Shown piece by piece: positions 53,247 through 61,690 of a stretch of 64,000 bases of DNA; position 1 is the stretch's first letter; each line of letters begins with the position of its first letter. This DNA comes from Plantibacter sp050587525. GTDB taxonomy: Bacteria > Actinomycetota > Actinomycetes > Actinomycetales > Microbacteriaceae. The stretch lies in contig NZ_JBOBFT010000006.1 of assembly GCF_050587525.1 (NCBI RefSeq), positions 207,479-271,478 of the forward strand, given 5' to 3'. The position numbers and the translations under genes are program-made. Under the pieces are notes generated by a model, which searched no databases, was not told the DNA's origin, and saw nothing but the letters and a program-made list of their open reading frames with translations.

Positions 53247-53855
53247 TTACTTCTTGGTGCCGCCGCCGAAGAGGCCGCCGAGCGAGCCGAGGATGTCGCC
53301 GAGGCCGCCGCCCGCGGAACCGCCGGAGCCGGACGAGGTGCCGCCACCCGTCAGGCCGCCGAGGAGCCCGCCCAGGACATCGCCGATGCCGCCGCCGCCT
53401 GCAGCCGGTTGTCCGGCAGCATCAGACGCTGCCGGTTCCTGCTTCCCCTGGAACTGCTTCGCGAGGAAGCTCATGACCACGGGAGCGAGCATCGGAAGGA
53501 GCTTGCCGATGAGATCGCCGCTGATGGGGCTCGATGCCGCCGCCGGCTGCGTGTTGCCGAGCGCCGCGACGACGTCCTGCTTCTTGTCGCCGAACACGTG
53601 GTCGACGATCTTCTCACCGTCGGCCGTGTCGACGTCGGCGAGCGAGACGCCGCCGTCGACGAGCGCGGTCCCGTGCTGCTCGACCGCTTTCGCGATCGAA
53701 TCGGCGCCGCCCTCCTTCGCGTTCGCCTCCAGACCGCCGACGAGCGCGGGCAGAGCCTGCTTGACCGCGGCCTCCGCCGTGCCGGAGTCCACGCCGAGCT
53801 GCTTGGCGATGTCGCCGATCGGCAACTGCGCGATGAGATCTTCCAGACTGCTCAC
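53247..53855 (-). CDS. DUF937 domain protein
   Basis: A 202-residue protein from GTG 53855, behind GAGGG. LEDLIAQLPIGDIAKQLGVD and AVKQALPALVGGLEANAK, then a helical region with GDLIGKLLPMLAPVVMSFLA, match DUF937. The C-terminal 80 residues are a Gly/Ser-rich tail with GLLGGLTGGG and DILGSLGGLFGGG. Function is unknown. In-frame sequence upstream of the chosen start is not protein-like. Confidence 0.85.
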   Translation of the reverse strand: MSSLEDLIAQLPIGDIAKQLGVDSGTAEAAVKQALPALVGGLEANAKEGGADSIAKAVEQHGTALVDGGVSLADVDTADGEKIVDHVFGDKKQDVVAALGNTQPAAASSPISGDLIGKLLPMLAPVVMSFLAKQFQGKQEPAASDAAGQPAAGGGGIGDVLGGLLGGLTGGGTSSGSGGSAGGGLGDILGSLGGLFGGGTKK

Positions 53856-54047
53856 AACACCCTCATTCCTGACGGCGCATCGGCGCGCCGCCAATCGCTG
53901 CCAGGCTACCGCGCAGTCCCGCCCGCGCACAGACCCCGATTCCGGACGATCCGTGCACCCGATGCGTCGCATCCCGTGGACACGACGTGAACGGGATGCG
54001 ACGACACGCGCGACGCCATCGACTCCTGCCACCGATCGACTTACGAT

Positions 54048-54965
54048 GTGCGCGTGGTCATTCGTCGGGAACTCCGTCTGCAGGACGGCCGGACGCTGTC
54101 GGTCCACGACAGCGCGGGCAGCGGCGAGCGCACAGGCAACAAGGCCTCAGCGACGATCTCGCCCGACCTCGCAGTCGGCCTCGCCATCGACGAACCGACG
54201 TGCACGATCGTCTGGTTCCACGGCTCGCCGCAGACCGGCGCGCTGCTCGAGCCACTCCTCGGAGCCGCGGCGGAACGCGGCATCCGGCTCATCTCCTACG
54301 GTCGGCCCGACTACGGCGGTTCGACCCCCGTTCCGGATCGGAACGTCGCCTCGGCCGCCGCGGATGTCGAGGAGCTCGCCGATGCGCTCGGCCTCGACCG
54401 GTTCGCGGTCCTCGCCGCGTCCGGCGGCGGACCCCACGCGCTCGCCTGCGCTGCACTGCTCCCCGGCAGGGTGACTGCCGCGGCGTGCGTGGCGGGACTC
54501 GCGCCGATCGAAGCGGCCGACGACATCGACTGGTTCGCCGGCATGGCGGGCGACGGCCCCTCCTTGCGCGCGGCCCTGGACGGACGCGAAGCGCGCGAAC
54601 GGTTCGAGGAGACGGCCGAGTTCGACCCGACGAGCTTCAACGCACGAGACTATGCCGTCCTCGACGGCACGTGGGCGTCGCTCGGCGCGGATGTGGGACT
54701 CGCCTCGGCGGAGGGGACGGCCGGCATCGTCGACGACGATCTCGCGTTCGTGCGCCCATGGGGCTTCGACGTCGCCGACATCGCCTGCCCGGTCCTGCTC
54801 GTCCAGGGCACGGACGATCGCGTCATCCCGCCCGCCCATGCGGAATGGCTGCTCCACCGGATCCCGCGTGCGGAACTCTGGTTGCTGCCCGGCGACGGCC
54901 ACATCTCCGCGCTCGATCAGTGCCCTGCGGCGATGGACTGGCTGCTCGCGCACACCGGCCCCTGA
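54048..54965 (+). CDS. Alpha/beta-hydrolase
   Basis: A 305-residue hydrolase from GTG 54048. WFHGSPQTGALLEPLLG provides the oxyanion hole, ISYGRPDYGGST the typical D-x-[RP]GxG-like segment, and FAVLAASGGGPHALACA the nucleophile Ser (ASGG in place of the usual GxSxG). LLVQGTDDRVIPPAHAEWL holds the acid Asp, and GDGHISALD the catalytic His. It acts on an ester or small hydrophobic substrate in the cytoplasm; specificity is unknown. Confidence 0.9.
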   Translation: MRVVIRRELRLQDGRTLSVHDSAGSGERTGNKASATISPDLAVGLAIDEPTCTIVWFHGSPQTGALLEPLLGAAAERGIRLISYGRPDYGGSTPVPDRNVASAAADVEELADALGLDRFAVLAASGGGPHALACAALLPGRVTAAACVAGLAPIEAADDIDWFAGMAGDGPSLRAALDGREARERFEETAEFDPTSFNARDYAVLDGTWASLGADVGLASAEGTAGIVDDDLAFVRPWGFDVADIACPVLLVQGTDDRVIPPAHAEWLLHRIPRAELWLLPGDGHISALDQCPAAMDWLLAHTGP

Positions 54966-54971
54966 GCCGCA

Positions 54972-55050
54972 CGCCCGGTCCCTGAGCCTGTCGAAGGGCC
55001 GGTCCCTGAGCCTGTCGAAGGGCCCGGTCCCTGAACCTGTCGAAGGGCGG
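54972..55050. repeat. REP-like palindromic repeat cluster
   Basis: Three tandem copies of CCGGTCCCTGAGCCTGTCGAAGGG in the same orientation lie between the convergent hydrolase and TauE genes; the third has AACCTG. Confidence 0.88.
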
Positions 55051-55053
55051 ACC

Positions 55054-55833
55054 TCAGCGAGTCCGAACCGCCTGCAGCACCATCCGGACCGCGATCACGA
55101 TGAGGAACGCCGCGAACAGCAGGTTGCCGACGAACGGCGGGATCCACGCCGCCACGACGGCCCCGAGCGCGGTCGTCGTGCACGCCGCGACCCCGATGAT
55201 CGCGGCCGCCCTCAGATCCACATTCTTCCGTCTGGCGTTGCCGATCGTCCCGGAGATCGCGGTCGGAACCATCATCAGGAGCGATGTGCCCTTCGCGACG
55301 AGGTCGCTCGAACCGAACAGCACGATGAGCATCGGCACGACGATCACGCCGCCGCCGATGCCGAGGAGCCCGGAGAGCACACCAGTCACGAAGCCGAGTG
55401 CGACGAGTCCGATGACCGTGCCGACGCTGATCACGATGCTCGAGTCGCGTGACGGGATCACCAGGAACAGGGTCACGATCACGACGGCGAGGAAGCCGAT
55501 GAACCCCCACTGCAGCGCGCGTTTCGGCAGGCGTTGCAGGAGGTAGCTGCCGAGTTGGGCGCCGGCGATCGCGCCGATGGCGAGGATGACGGCGGCGAGC
55601 CAGTCGACCGTTCCGTGGAGGGCGTAGGAGATGACGCCGACGATCGAGGTCGGGACGATCGCGGCGAGCGAGGTGCCGGCGGCGAGGCGCTGGTCGAAGC
55701 CGACGAGGAACACGAGCGCCGGGACGATGAGGATGCCGCCGCCCACGCCGAACAGGCCGGAGAGGAACCCGGCGACGAGTCCGGTGACGATGAGCCAGAC
55801 GATGCGGACGGTCGGGCTGGGGGTACTGGTCAC
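55054..55833 (-). CDS. TauE/SafE-family membrane transporter
   Basis: A 259-residue protein with about eight hydrophobic helices in two related halves: GFLSGLFGVGGGILIVPALV near the start and GVLSGLLGIGGGVIVVPMLI near residue 155. These repeated Gly-rich motifs define the sulfite exporter TauE/SafE family, which moves sulfonates, sulfite or similar anions. Substrate cannot be assigned. Confidence 0.93.
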   Translation of the reverse strand: MTSTPSPTVRIVWLIVTGLVAGFLSGLFGVGGGILIVPALVFLVGFDQRLAAGTSLAAIVPTSIVGVISYALHGTVDWLAAVILAIGAIAGAQLGSYLLQRLPKRALQWGFIGFLAVVIVTLFLVIPSRDSSIVISVGTVIGLVALGFVTGVLSGLLGIGGGVIVVPMLIVLFGSSDLVAKGTSLLMMVPTAISGTIGNARRKNVDLRAAAIIGVAACTTTALGAVVAAWIPPFVGNLLFAAFLIVIAVRMVLQAVRTR

Positions 55834-55861
55834 GGCTCTACCGTATCCCGTCGTCGTCGAA

Positions 55862-56095
55862 ACCCTTCGACAGGCTCAGGGACCGGACCTCCCGGTCACT
55901 GAGCAACACCCCGGTCACTGAGCAACACCCCGGTCACTGAGCTTGTCGAAGTGCACCACCCCGACCCCGCCCTTCGACAGGCTCAGGGACCAGGCCTCCC
56001 GGTCACTGAGCCGCCACCCGGTCACCGAGCCACATCCGGCCACCGAGCAACACCCCGGTCACTGAGCTTGTCGAAGTGCCCTCAGGGACCGATCG
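55862..56095. repeat. REP-like palindromic repeat cluster
   Basis: Two full CTTCGACAGGCTCAGGGACC copies, two CACTGAGCTTGTCGAAGTGC copies and several CCCGGTCACTGAG half-units alternate across 230 bases between the TauE start and the phosphatase stop. It is the largest such cluster in the window. Confidence 0.88.
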
Positions 56096-56098
56096 CCC

Positions 56099-56656
56099 TC
56101 AGACGGAAGCGACCCGCGTCGCGCCGGCGGCGATGACCGCCCAGCCGTCCGCGGTGCGTTCGAGCGTGGAGATGGAGCAGTTCTCGAGCGGTTCGATCTC
56201 GCGCCCCGCGATCGCCGTGAGCGTGAGCCGGATGAGCGTGCCGTGGCTCACGATCGCCACGTTCGCATCGCCGTACTCAGCCGCGAGCTGCTCGAGCGCG
56301 AGCAGTCCGCGCTCGGTCACGGCGTCGGCCGGTTCCATCTCCGGGTAGTCGTGGTCGGGCCAGCTGGCGCGGATGATCTCAGCGTTCGCCCCCTCGGCCT
56401 TGCCGTAGTGGCGCTCGATGAAGCCCGGGTACGTGCCGCCCAGCTCGATGCCGAGTTCCGTCGCGATGATGCTCGCCGTCTCACGCGCCCGGCCGAGCGG
56501 CGAGCTGACGATCGCGTCCCAGTGACCGGTGAGGAGCGGGGCCGCGGTGAGGGCCTGCTGGCGTCCGACGTCGTTGAGCGGGATGTCGGTCGTGCCCTGG
56601 AGCCGACGGGCGAAGTTCCAGTCGGTCTGGCCGTGGCGGATGAGGGCGAAGGTCAT
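56099..56656 (-). CDS. Histidine phosphatase (phosphoglycerate mutase-like)
   Basis: A 185-residue protein from ATG 56656. TFALIRHGQTDWN holds the catalytic RHG, GTTDIPLNDVGRQQA is typical, VSSPLGRARETASII has the second Arg, FIERHYGKAEG contains the acid Glu, and VAIVSHGTLIRL the C-terminal His. Such enzymes remove phosphate from sugar phosphates, nucleotides or proteins; the substrate is unknown. A longer upstream frame is not conserved. Confidence 0.93.
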   Translation of the reverse strand: MTFALIRHGQTDWNFARRLQGTTDIPLNDVGRQQALTAAPLLTGHWDAIVSSPLGRARETASIIATELGIELGGTYPGFIERHYGKAEGANAEIIRASWPDHDYPEMEPADAVTERGLLALEQLAAEYGDANVAIVSHGTLIRLTLTAIAGREIEPLENCSISTLERTADGWAVIAAGATRVASV

Positions 56657-56766
56657 GGAGCTGCGCTTTCGGCTTGCCGGACGGGACGTCTTCAGCCTAC
56701 CCGCGCCCTCTGACGGGCGGCTGTGGGCGACGGCGCGCACCCATCACCCACAGCCCTCGCCGACGC

Positions 56767-56889
56767 TCAGCCCTGCCGTCCGTTCCAGCGCGGGTTCTTC
56801 TTGTTGATGACGAAGACCTTGCCGCGCCGCCTGACGACCTGCGATCCCGGCTTGTTCTTCAACGATTTGAGCGATGCCCTGACCTTCAT
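56767..56889 (-). CDS. rpmJ: 50S ribosomal protein L36, zinc-free type
   Basis: A 40-residue protein encoded from ATG 56889. It reads MKVRASLKSL at the start and VINKKNPRWNGRQG at the end and has no Cys, unlike the zinc-binding L36. Such C-minus paralogues (YkgO type) replace the zinc form when zinc is scarce and are controlled by Zur. The Zur-like box 22-36 bases upstream of its start, shared with the COG0523-like gene, supports this. Confidence 0.93.
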   Translation of the reverse strand: MKVRASLKSLKNKPGSQVVRRRGKVFVINKKNPRWNGRQG

Positions 56890-56910
56890 GTGACGCCTCC
56901 GGTTTGTTAT

Positions 56911-56925
56911 TGAGAATCCTTCTCA
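56911..56925. promoter_or_regulatory. Zur-like box
   Basis: TGAGAATCCTTCTCA is an inverted repeat with 6-base arms close to the actinobacterial Zur consensus TGAAAATNATTTTCA. It is centred in the 73-base divergent region between the zinc-free L36 gene and the COG0523-like gene, where bound Zur would silence both when zinc is plentiful. Confidence 0.75.
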
Positions 56926-56962
56926 GTAGCATCGTAAGCCACAACCGACCAGGAAGTCTCCC

Positions 56963-57997
56963 GTGCACTCAGCCCCGCTCACCGTCACCCTCGTCCTCGG
57001 CGCCTGCCCGCCGGAGCGGCGGACCGTCGCGCGTCGCATCGCGAACGACCTCGCCGCGCTCGTCACGATCGAGCGCCCCATCGGCGTCGGCAGCATCGCC
57101 ACCCTCATCGATGAAGCCGTCGATGCACTCCTCGCACACCCGGTCCCTCCCCGGCGCCTCGTCATCGACTGCGGCGCCACGGTCCAGCCGGTCGACGCGG
57201 TCTCTGCCGTGATCACGCGCGCGCCCGACGTGCTCCTCGACGCCGTCGTCACGGTCGTCGACGCGGCGCACATCCTGCTCGACCTCGAGGACGACCGCTA
57301 CATCGGCCACCCGTCGGCCGACGTCGTCGCCTACACGAGCCGCGCGATGATCACGATGGAGCAGCTCGAGTACGCGGACACGATCGCGGTCGCCGGTCGG
57401 CACGGCGTCAGCCACGAGCGCCTCGCCGTCCTGCTCGCGCTCCTCAGCAATCTCAACCCGACCGCCCTCGTGCGACTCGCCGACGCAAGCCGGACCGCTC
57501 GGTACACGGATTCACCGTTCGACCTCGACCGCTTCACCGGCTCACCCGGCTGGGTGTCGAAGATCAACGGGGAGCACACGCCCTGGGTCGAGCACCCTCG
57601 CGTCACGACGACCCTCTTCGAGAGCGCGAGGCCGATGCATCCCGGCCGACTCTTCGACCTGTTCGACGGACCCATCGAAGCCGGTCGCTTCGGACGGATC
57701 GTTCGCACGGCGGGCTTCTGCCAGCTCGCCTCACGCGGATCCGCCATCGGGATGCTGCAACAGGTTGGGACGATGCTCGAACTCGATCCGACGCCCTTCG
57801 ACGCCTCTCACCCCGAGACGGCGATCGGACAGGAGCTCGTCTTCACGGGGATCGACGTCGACACGGCCGCGCTCCTCGCGGCACTCCACGACTGCGCCCT
57901 GACCGATGCTGAACTCCTCGCGGATCCCGTCACCTGGGCCGGGTTCCCGGACGCGTTCACCGTCTGGCTGGAACCGCATCCCACCGACCGAGACTGA
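56963..57997 (+). CDS. Degenerate COG0523 (CobW-like) protein without a Walker A motif
   Basis: A 344-residue protein from GTG 56963, with AGGAAG upstream. It keeps the CobW layout: LTVTLVLGACPPERRTVARR where GFLGAGKT would stand, VIDCGATVQPVDAV in place of the E-x-x-G switch, the VVTVVDAAHILLDL strand-helix, and a C-terminal RPMHPGRLFDLF. The P-loop lysine and the CxCC metal motif are missing, so GTP hydrolysis by the usual mechanism is unlikely. Zur-type control and the L36 neighbour suggest a role in zinc starvation. Confidence 0.8.
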   Translation: MHSAPLTVTLVLGACPPERRTVARRIANDLAALVTIERPIGVGSIATLIDEAVDALLAHPVPPRRLVIDCGATVQPVDAVSAVITRAPDVLLDAVVTVVDAAHILLDLEDDRYIGHPSADVVAYTSRAMITMEQLEYADTIAVAGRHGVSHERLAVLLALLSNLNPTALVRLADASRTARYTDSPFDLDRFTGSPGWVSKINGEHTPWVEHPRVTTTLFESARPMHPGRLFDLFDGPIEAGRFGRIVRTAGFCQLASRGSAIGMLQQVGTMLELDPTPFDASHPETAIGQELVFTGIDVDTAALLAALHDCALTDAELLADPVTWAGFPDAFTVWLEPHPTDRD

Positions 57998-58024
57998 ACC
58001 GATCAGGCCTGAGCCAATCCATCA

Positions 58025-58042
58025 TTCCGTCCCGGAACGGAA
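58025..58042. terminator. Short stem-loop between convergent genes
   Basis: TTCCGT (58025-58030) pairs with ACGGAA (58037-58042) around CCCGGA, directly before the ptsI stop codon. A weak bidirectional terminator is possible. Confidence 0.35.
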
Positions 58043-59710
58043 CTATGCAGCAGTGCGCGCCGCGACGACCTCCGCAGCGATCGCCCGTGCGTCTGCGGCG
58101 GTGCGTGCAGTGAGCACCCGGCCGGCGAGCTCCTGCGCCTCGGGCAGCGTGTAACCGGCGATCTCGCGACGCACATCGGCGAGCGCGGCAGCACTCATCG
58201 AGAGACTCGTGACGCCGAGACCGACGAGCACGACCGCGAGCAACGGGTCGGCGGCAGCCTCGCCGCAGACGCCGACGCTCTTGCCGGTCGCGGTTCCCGC
58301 ACGACCCGCCTCACGCACGAGTCGCAGCACGGCCGGGTGCCACGGATCCTGGTAGCCCGCGACTGTTCCCAGCTGGCGGTCGGCGGCGAGCGTGTACTGC
58401 GTGAGGTCGTTCGTGCCGATGCTGATGAAGTCGGCATCGTCGAGGATCTGTTCTGCGAGGAGCGCTGCGGACGGCACCTCGACCATCACGCCGGCCACCT
58501 GCACACCGAGTTCGCGCGCGAGTGCGGTGAAGTAGGCGCCGTCCTCGGAGTCGGCGACCATGGGCGCCATGACCCACAGCTCGACGCCGGTGCCGGCAGC
58601 CGCTTCGACGAGGGCGCGCAGCTGATCGCGCAGGATGTCCTCGTGGGCGCGGAGCGCACGGAGCCCGCGACGACCCAGCGCCGGGTTCTCCTCACCCTCG
58701 TCGGTCAGGAAGCTGAGCGGCTTGTCCGCGCCCGCGTCGAGCACTCGGACGACGACCTTCTTGCCTGTGAACGCGGCGAAGAGCGCCCGGTACTGGGCTT
58801 CCTGGCTCTCGACCGTCGGTGCCGAGGCAGCGTCGAGGAAGAGGAACTCGGTGCGGAACAGGCCGACGCCCTCCGCGCCCAGCTCGATCGCCGCGGCCGC
58901 GTCGTCGGCGGATCCCACGTTCGCGAGCAACGGGACAGCGGTGCCGTCGGCGAGGTGACCCGGCGTGACGGGGGCACTGGCCTCGGCTTCGCGGGCGGCG
59001 ATGGCGGCACGCGCGGAAGTGATCGCGGCCTCGGTGGGTTCGGTGTCGATCGTTCCCGCCGCGGCGTCGACGATGACGACCGTGCCGTCCGTGAGCGCGA
59101 GCACGCCCTCCGCGCCGACGAGCGCCGGAATGCCCTTCGAGCGCGCGAGGATCGCCGTGTGCGAGGTGGGTCCGCCGCCTGAGGTCACGACGGCGAGGAC
59201 CTTGGAGAGGTCGAGCAGCGCGGTGTCCGCGGGGGCGAGGTCGCGTGCGACGAGGACGAACGGGGTGTCAGAGACCGGCAGCCCGGGGACGGGGACGCCG
59301 CGGAGTTTCGCGATGACGCGCTGCGAGACGTCGCCGAGGTCCGTCGCGCGTTCCGCCATGTACCCGCCGAGTGCGGTGAGCATCGACTGGAATTCGGCGA
59401 ACGCCTCGTGCACCGCGTACTCGCCCGTCGCGCCGGCCGTGATGCGCTCGCGCACACCATCGGCGATCGCCGGATCCTCGGCCATGAGGGCCTGCGATTC
59501 GAGGACGTCCTTCGCCTGACCACCCGCGCGCTCGCCCGTCGCTTGCAGCTCAGCGGCCGTTTCGGCGAGTGCTGCGAGCGTCCGCGCGACCTCCTGCTCG
59601 ACATCGCCGGTGAACGGCGTGTGCTCGGGCGCCGGGAGGGGCTCCGACATGATCAGGACGGGTCCGACAGCCGATGCGCGGCCGACTCCGGCGCCAGTGA
59701 GCGTCGTCAC
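58043..59710 (-). CDS. ptsI: Phosphoenolpyruvate-protein phosphotransferase (PTS enzyme I)
   Basis: A 555-residue enzyme from GTG 59710, with AGAGGAA upstream. It transfers phosphate from phosphoenolpyruvate to HPr. TSGGGPTSHTAILARSKGIP carries the phospho-His, GLFRTEFLFLDA, VVVRVLDAGADKPL and GRRGLRAL form the PEP site, FISIGTNDLTQYTLAADR binds PEP/Mg, and VGVCGEAAADPLL holds the catalytic Cys. N-terminal HPr-binding helices lie at about 30-140. No ptsH or enzyme II gene is adjacent here. Confidence 0.97.
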   Translation of the reverse strand: MTTLTGAGVGRASAVGPVLIMSEPLPAPEHTPFTGDVEQEVARTLAALAETAAELQATGERAGGQAKDVLESQALMAEDPAIADGVRERITAGATGEYAVHEAFAEFQSMLTALGGYMAERATDLGDVSQRVIAKLRGVPVPGLPVSDTPFVLVARDLAPADTALLDLSKVLAVVTSGGGPTSHTAILARSKGIPALVGAEGVLALTDGTVVIVDAAAGTIDTEPTEAAITSARAAIAAREAEASAPVTPGHLADGTAVPLLANVGSADDAAAAIELGAEGVGLFRTEFLFLDAASAPTVESQEAQYRALFAAFTGKKVVVRVLDAGADKPLSFLTDEGEENPALGRRGLRALRAHEDILRDQLRALVEAAAGTGVELWVMAPMVADSEDGAYFTALARELGVQVAGVMVEVPSAALLAEQILDDADFISIGTNDLTQYTLAADRQLGTVAGYQDPWHPAVLRLVREAGRAGTATGKSVGVCGEAAADPLLAVVLVGLGVTSLSMSAAALADVRREIAGYTLPEAQELAGRVLTARTAADARAIAAEVVAARTAA

Positions 59711-60126
59711 AGTGGTTCCTCTCGATGCTGGCGGCAGCCGAAGGCGCGCGCCTGGACGTTCGTCCTCCGAGGCTACCCCGGCTCCCTGGGTGAGCGCGCG
59801 GGTGCTGCGGCCTGCTGCGTCTGGGCCTGGTTGCCCCAGCGGCCGGCAGGGAGGCCGCCGACCTAGTCGCTCGACAGGAGGGGAACGGCACGACACGAGG
59901 ACGAATCCAACGATTCCGTCCTCTCCTCGGGCCGTTCCCCTCATCTCGTGCGTGGCATCGGCTCGACTGCGGGGAGGCATCAACCGGCCCCTCAGCGGAA
60001 ACCATCGACAACCGAACGGTTTTCCTTCGCCCTTCCCGGAGACGCCCCGATACTCGATACACAACCGAACACACGTTCGAATGTCGGAGGACATCATCCT
60101 TCACAGACACACAGAAAGGAGGGGCA
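59711..60126. other. 416-base divergent gap upstream of the M23 array
   Basis: It holds the ptsI upstream region, the inverted repeat at 59878-59942 and the leader of the first M23 gene, which ends in AAAGGAGG. CCCGATACTCGATACACAAC (60046-60065) is AT-richer and may contain the array promoter. I see no gene. Confidence 0.5.
59878..59942. repeat. Intergenic inverted repeat with inner stem
   Basis: GAGGGGAACGGC (59878-59889) is complementary to 59931-59942, and inside it GAGGACG (59897-59903) pairs with CGTCCTC (59917-59923), giving a two-tier hairpin between divergent genes. Confidence 0.8.
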
Positions 60127-60837
60127 ATGGTTCTCAAGTACCAGCATCCGACGTCGAATCCTGACCTCACTGATGGCTGGGGCTCCTGGACCGGAGGCCG
60201 GACCCAGGCGCATCGAGGCATGGACTACCAGCCCGGGGCGGGCTCGACGATCGCCGCAGTCGCATCCGGAACAGTGTCCGCGAACGTCTGGAACGGCGCC
60301 CTCGGCAACGTCCTCGTGATCGCTCATCCCGACGGCATGTATTCCGGCTACTGCCACATGCGCGAACGCTCCTCACTCCAGCCGGGAACGCAGGTGTCAC
60401 GCGGCCAGGTCATCGGGTATGTCGGCAACACGGGTTCGGCGACGACGGGGCCGCACCTGCACCTCACTGTCACGTTCACCGCGGACGGCACGTGGAACAA
60501 CGGCAACATTAACGTCACAACTGACCCGTTCATCTTCATCAACGGTCGTCTGACCGGCGACGATCCCGGCACCACACCCACACCAACATCCAAAGGAGAA
60601 CAAGACGTGCAGTACTGGAAGTATCAAGCGAACGGCATGGTCGCAGCCGTCGACAACGTCCGCATGGAGTACCGATTCCTCGGTACCTACGAGCTCATGG
60701 TCGTCTCGAATCTGGTGAGCGCGGGCATCACACAGGTGTCGACGTTCTCCGAGCCGGCCTGGACCAACACGCTCGGCAAGTTCCGAGAGATCAAGGCGCC
60801 ACTGCCCGCGACGTCAGGCGCGAAGTCAGCCGTCTGA
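60127..60837 (+). CDS. M23-family peptidase, array copy 1
   Basis: A 236-residue zinc endopeptidase-like protein without a signal peptide. MVLKYQ is followed by HRGMD (His29, Asp33), YCHM (His77) and PHLHL (His110, His112), the complete M23/LytM metal and catalytic set. After TGDDPGTTPTPTSKG a separate C-terminal module (161-236) begins at an internal start: SD AAAGGAGA (60592-60599) and GTG 60607. AAAGGAGG precedes the main ATG. It resembles phage endolysins in size and lack of a signal; such enzymes cut peptidoglycan cross-bridges. Confidence 0.88.
   Translation: MVLKYQHPTSNPDLTDGWGSWTGGRTQAHRGMDYQPGAGSTIAAVASGTVSANVWNGALGNVLVIAHPDGMYSGYCHMRERSSLQPGTQVSRGQVIGYVGNTGSATTGPHLHLTVTFTADGTWNNGNINVTTDPFIFINGRLTGDDPGTTPTPTSKGEQDVQYWKYQANGMVAAVDNVRMEYRFLGTYELMVVSNLVSAGITQVSTFSEPAWTNTLGKFREIKAPLPATSGAKSAV
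60592..60609 (+). promoter_or_regulatory. Internal ribosome-binding site and start in M23 copy 1
   Basis: AAAGGAGA, then 7 bases, then GTG in the same frame as the gene (codon 161). It falls exactly at the junction of the peptidase linker and the C-terminal module, so a free 76-residue module could be made. Confidence 0.55.
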
Positions 60838-60845
60838 GCGCCTTC

Positions 60846-60868
60846 GCGCACGACCCCTGGTCGTGCGC
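60846..60868 (+). terminator. Stem-loop between M23 copies 1 and 2
   Basis: GCGCACGAC (60846-60854) pairs with GTCGTGCGC (60860-60868) around CCCTG, eight bases after the first M23 stop. Without a U-tract it may shape mRNA stability in the array rather than end it. Confidence 0.5.
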
Positions 60869-60921
60869 ATCGCGGCACTAACAAGTGGCCGTGAAACCTC
60901 ACAACAGAGAAAGGAGAGGCA

Positions 60922-61608
60922 ATGGTTCTGAAGTATCAACAGCCCTTCGCGCAGACCGATCAGGCAACCGACGGTTGGGGATCCTGGGCAGGCGGTCGCG
61001 AACAAGCTCATCGCGGCGTGGATTACCAGCCGGGTGACGGCGCAAGCATCCCAGCTGTGGCAACGGGTTCCGTCTCGTACAACAACTGGAATTCAGCCCT
61101 CGGGAACGTGCTCGTCATCGCGCATCCGGATGGCATGTACTCCGGCTACTGCCACATGAAGTTCGCATCACCGCTCGCGGTCGGCGCGGCCGTCACTCGC
61201 GGAACGATCGTCGGCACCGTCGGAAACACCGGCACCGCCTCACGAGCATCCCATCTCCACCTGACGATGACCTACACGGCCGACGGAACGTGGAACAACG
61301 TCGACATCAGCGTCACCACGGACCCGTATGCCTTCATCAATGCTCGCCTCAACGGCGACGACCCAGGCACCACCAACCCACAACCGAAGGAGGACGACAT
61401 GGTTCGTCTCGTACGCATTCCCATCAACGGTCAGAACGGCGACGCCGGCTGGCACTGGCTCGTGGTCGACCACGGCAACCACTCGTACTGGAACGTTCCG
61501 ACGACGGCGATGGTCGAACTGCTCCGCGCGCAGAACATCATCGAGCTCGCCGGCCTTCAGTCCCCGGCAATCATTCAGGGCTACAGGAACATCACTGCAG
61601 CGGCATAG
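60922..61608 (+). CDS. M23-family peptidase, array copy 2
   Basis: A 228-residue paralogue of copy 1, with a near-identical leader (AGAAAGGAGAGGCA) and start MVLKYQ. HRGVD (His30, Asp34), YCHM and SHLHL preserve the zinc and catalytic residues. The linker LNGDDPGTTNPQPK leads to a different C-terminal module (160-228) that begins at an in-frame ATG 61399, six bases after GAAGGAGG (61386-61393). No signal peptide is present. Confidence 0.88.
   Translation: MVLKYQQPFAQTDQATDGWGSWAGGREQAHRGVDYQPGDGASIPAVATGSVSYNNWNSALGNVLVIAHPDGMYSGYCHMKFASPLAVGAAVTRGTIVGTVGNTGTASRASHLHLTMTYTADGTWNNVDISVTTDPYAFINARLNGDDPGTTNPQPKEDDMVRLVRIPINGQNGDAGWHWLVVDHGNHSYWNVPTTAMVELLRAQNIIELAGLQSPAIIQGYRNITAAA
61386..61401 (+). 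promoter_or_regulatory. Internal ribosome-binding site and start in M23 copy 2
   Basis: GAAGGAGG, 5-6 bases, then ATG in frame (codon 160). This is the strongest of the three internal signals and would give a 69-residue module. Confidence 0.6.
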
Positions 61609-61648
61609 GGCGGGCTGCGAGCCACTTCTGCTCGCTCGCACTCTTCAC

Positions 61649-61664
61649 GAAGCCCTCCGGCTTC
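61649..61664 (+). terminator. Small stem-loop before M23 copy 3
   Basis: GAAGCC-CTCC-GGCTTC is a perfect 6-bp stem between the second M23 stop and the leader of the third gene. Confidence 0.4.
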
Positions 61665-61690
61665 ATTCACACACATAGAAAGGAGGGGCA

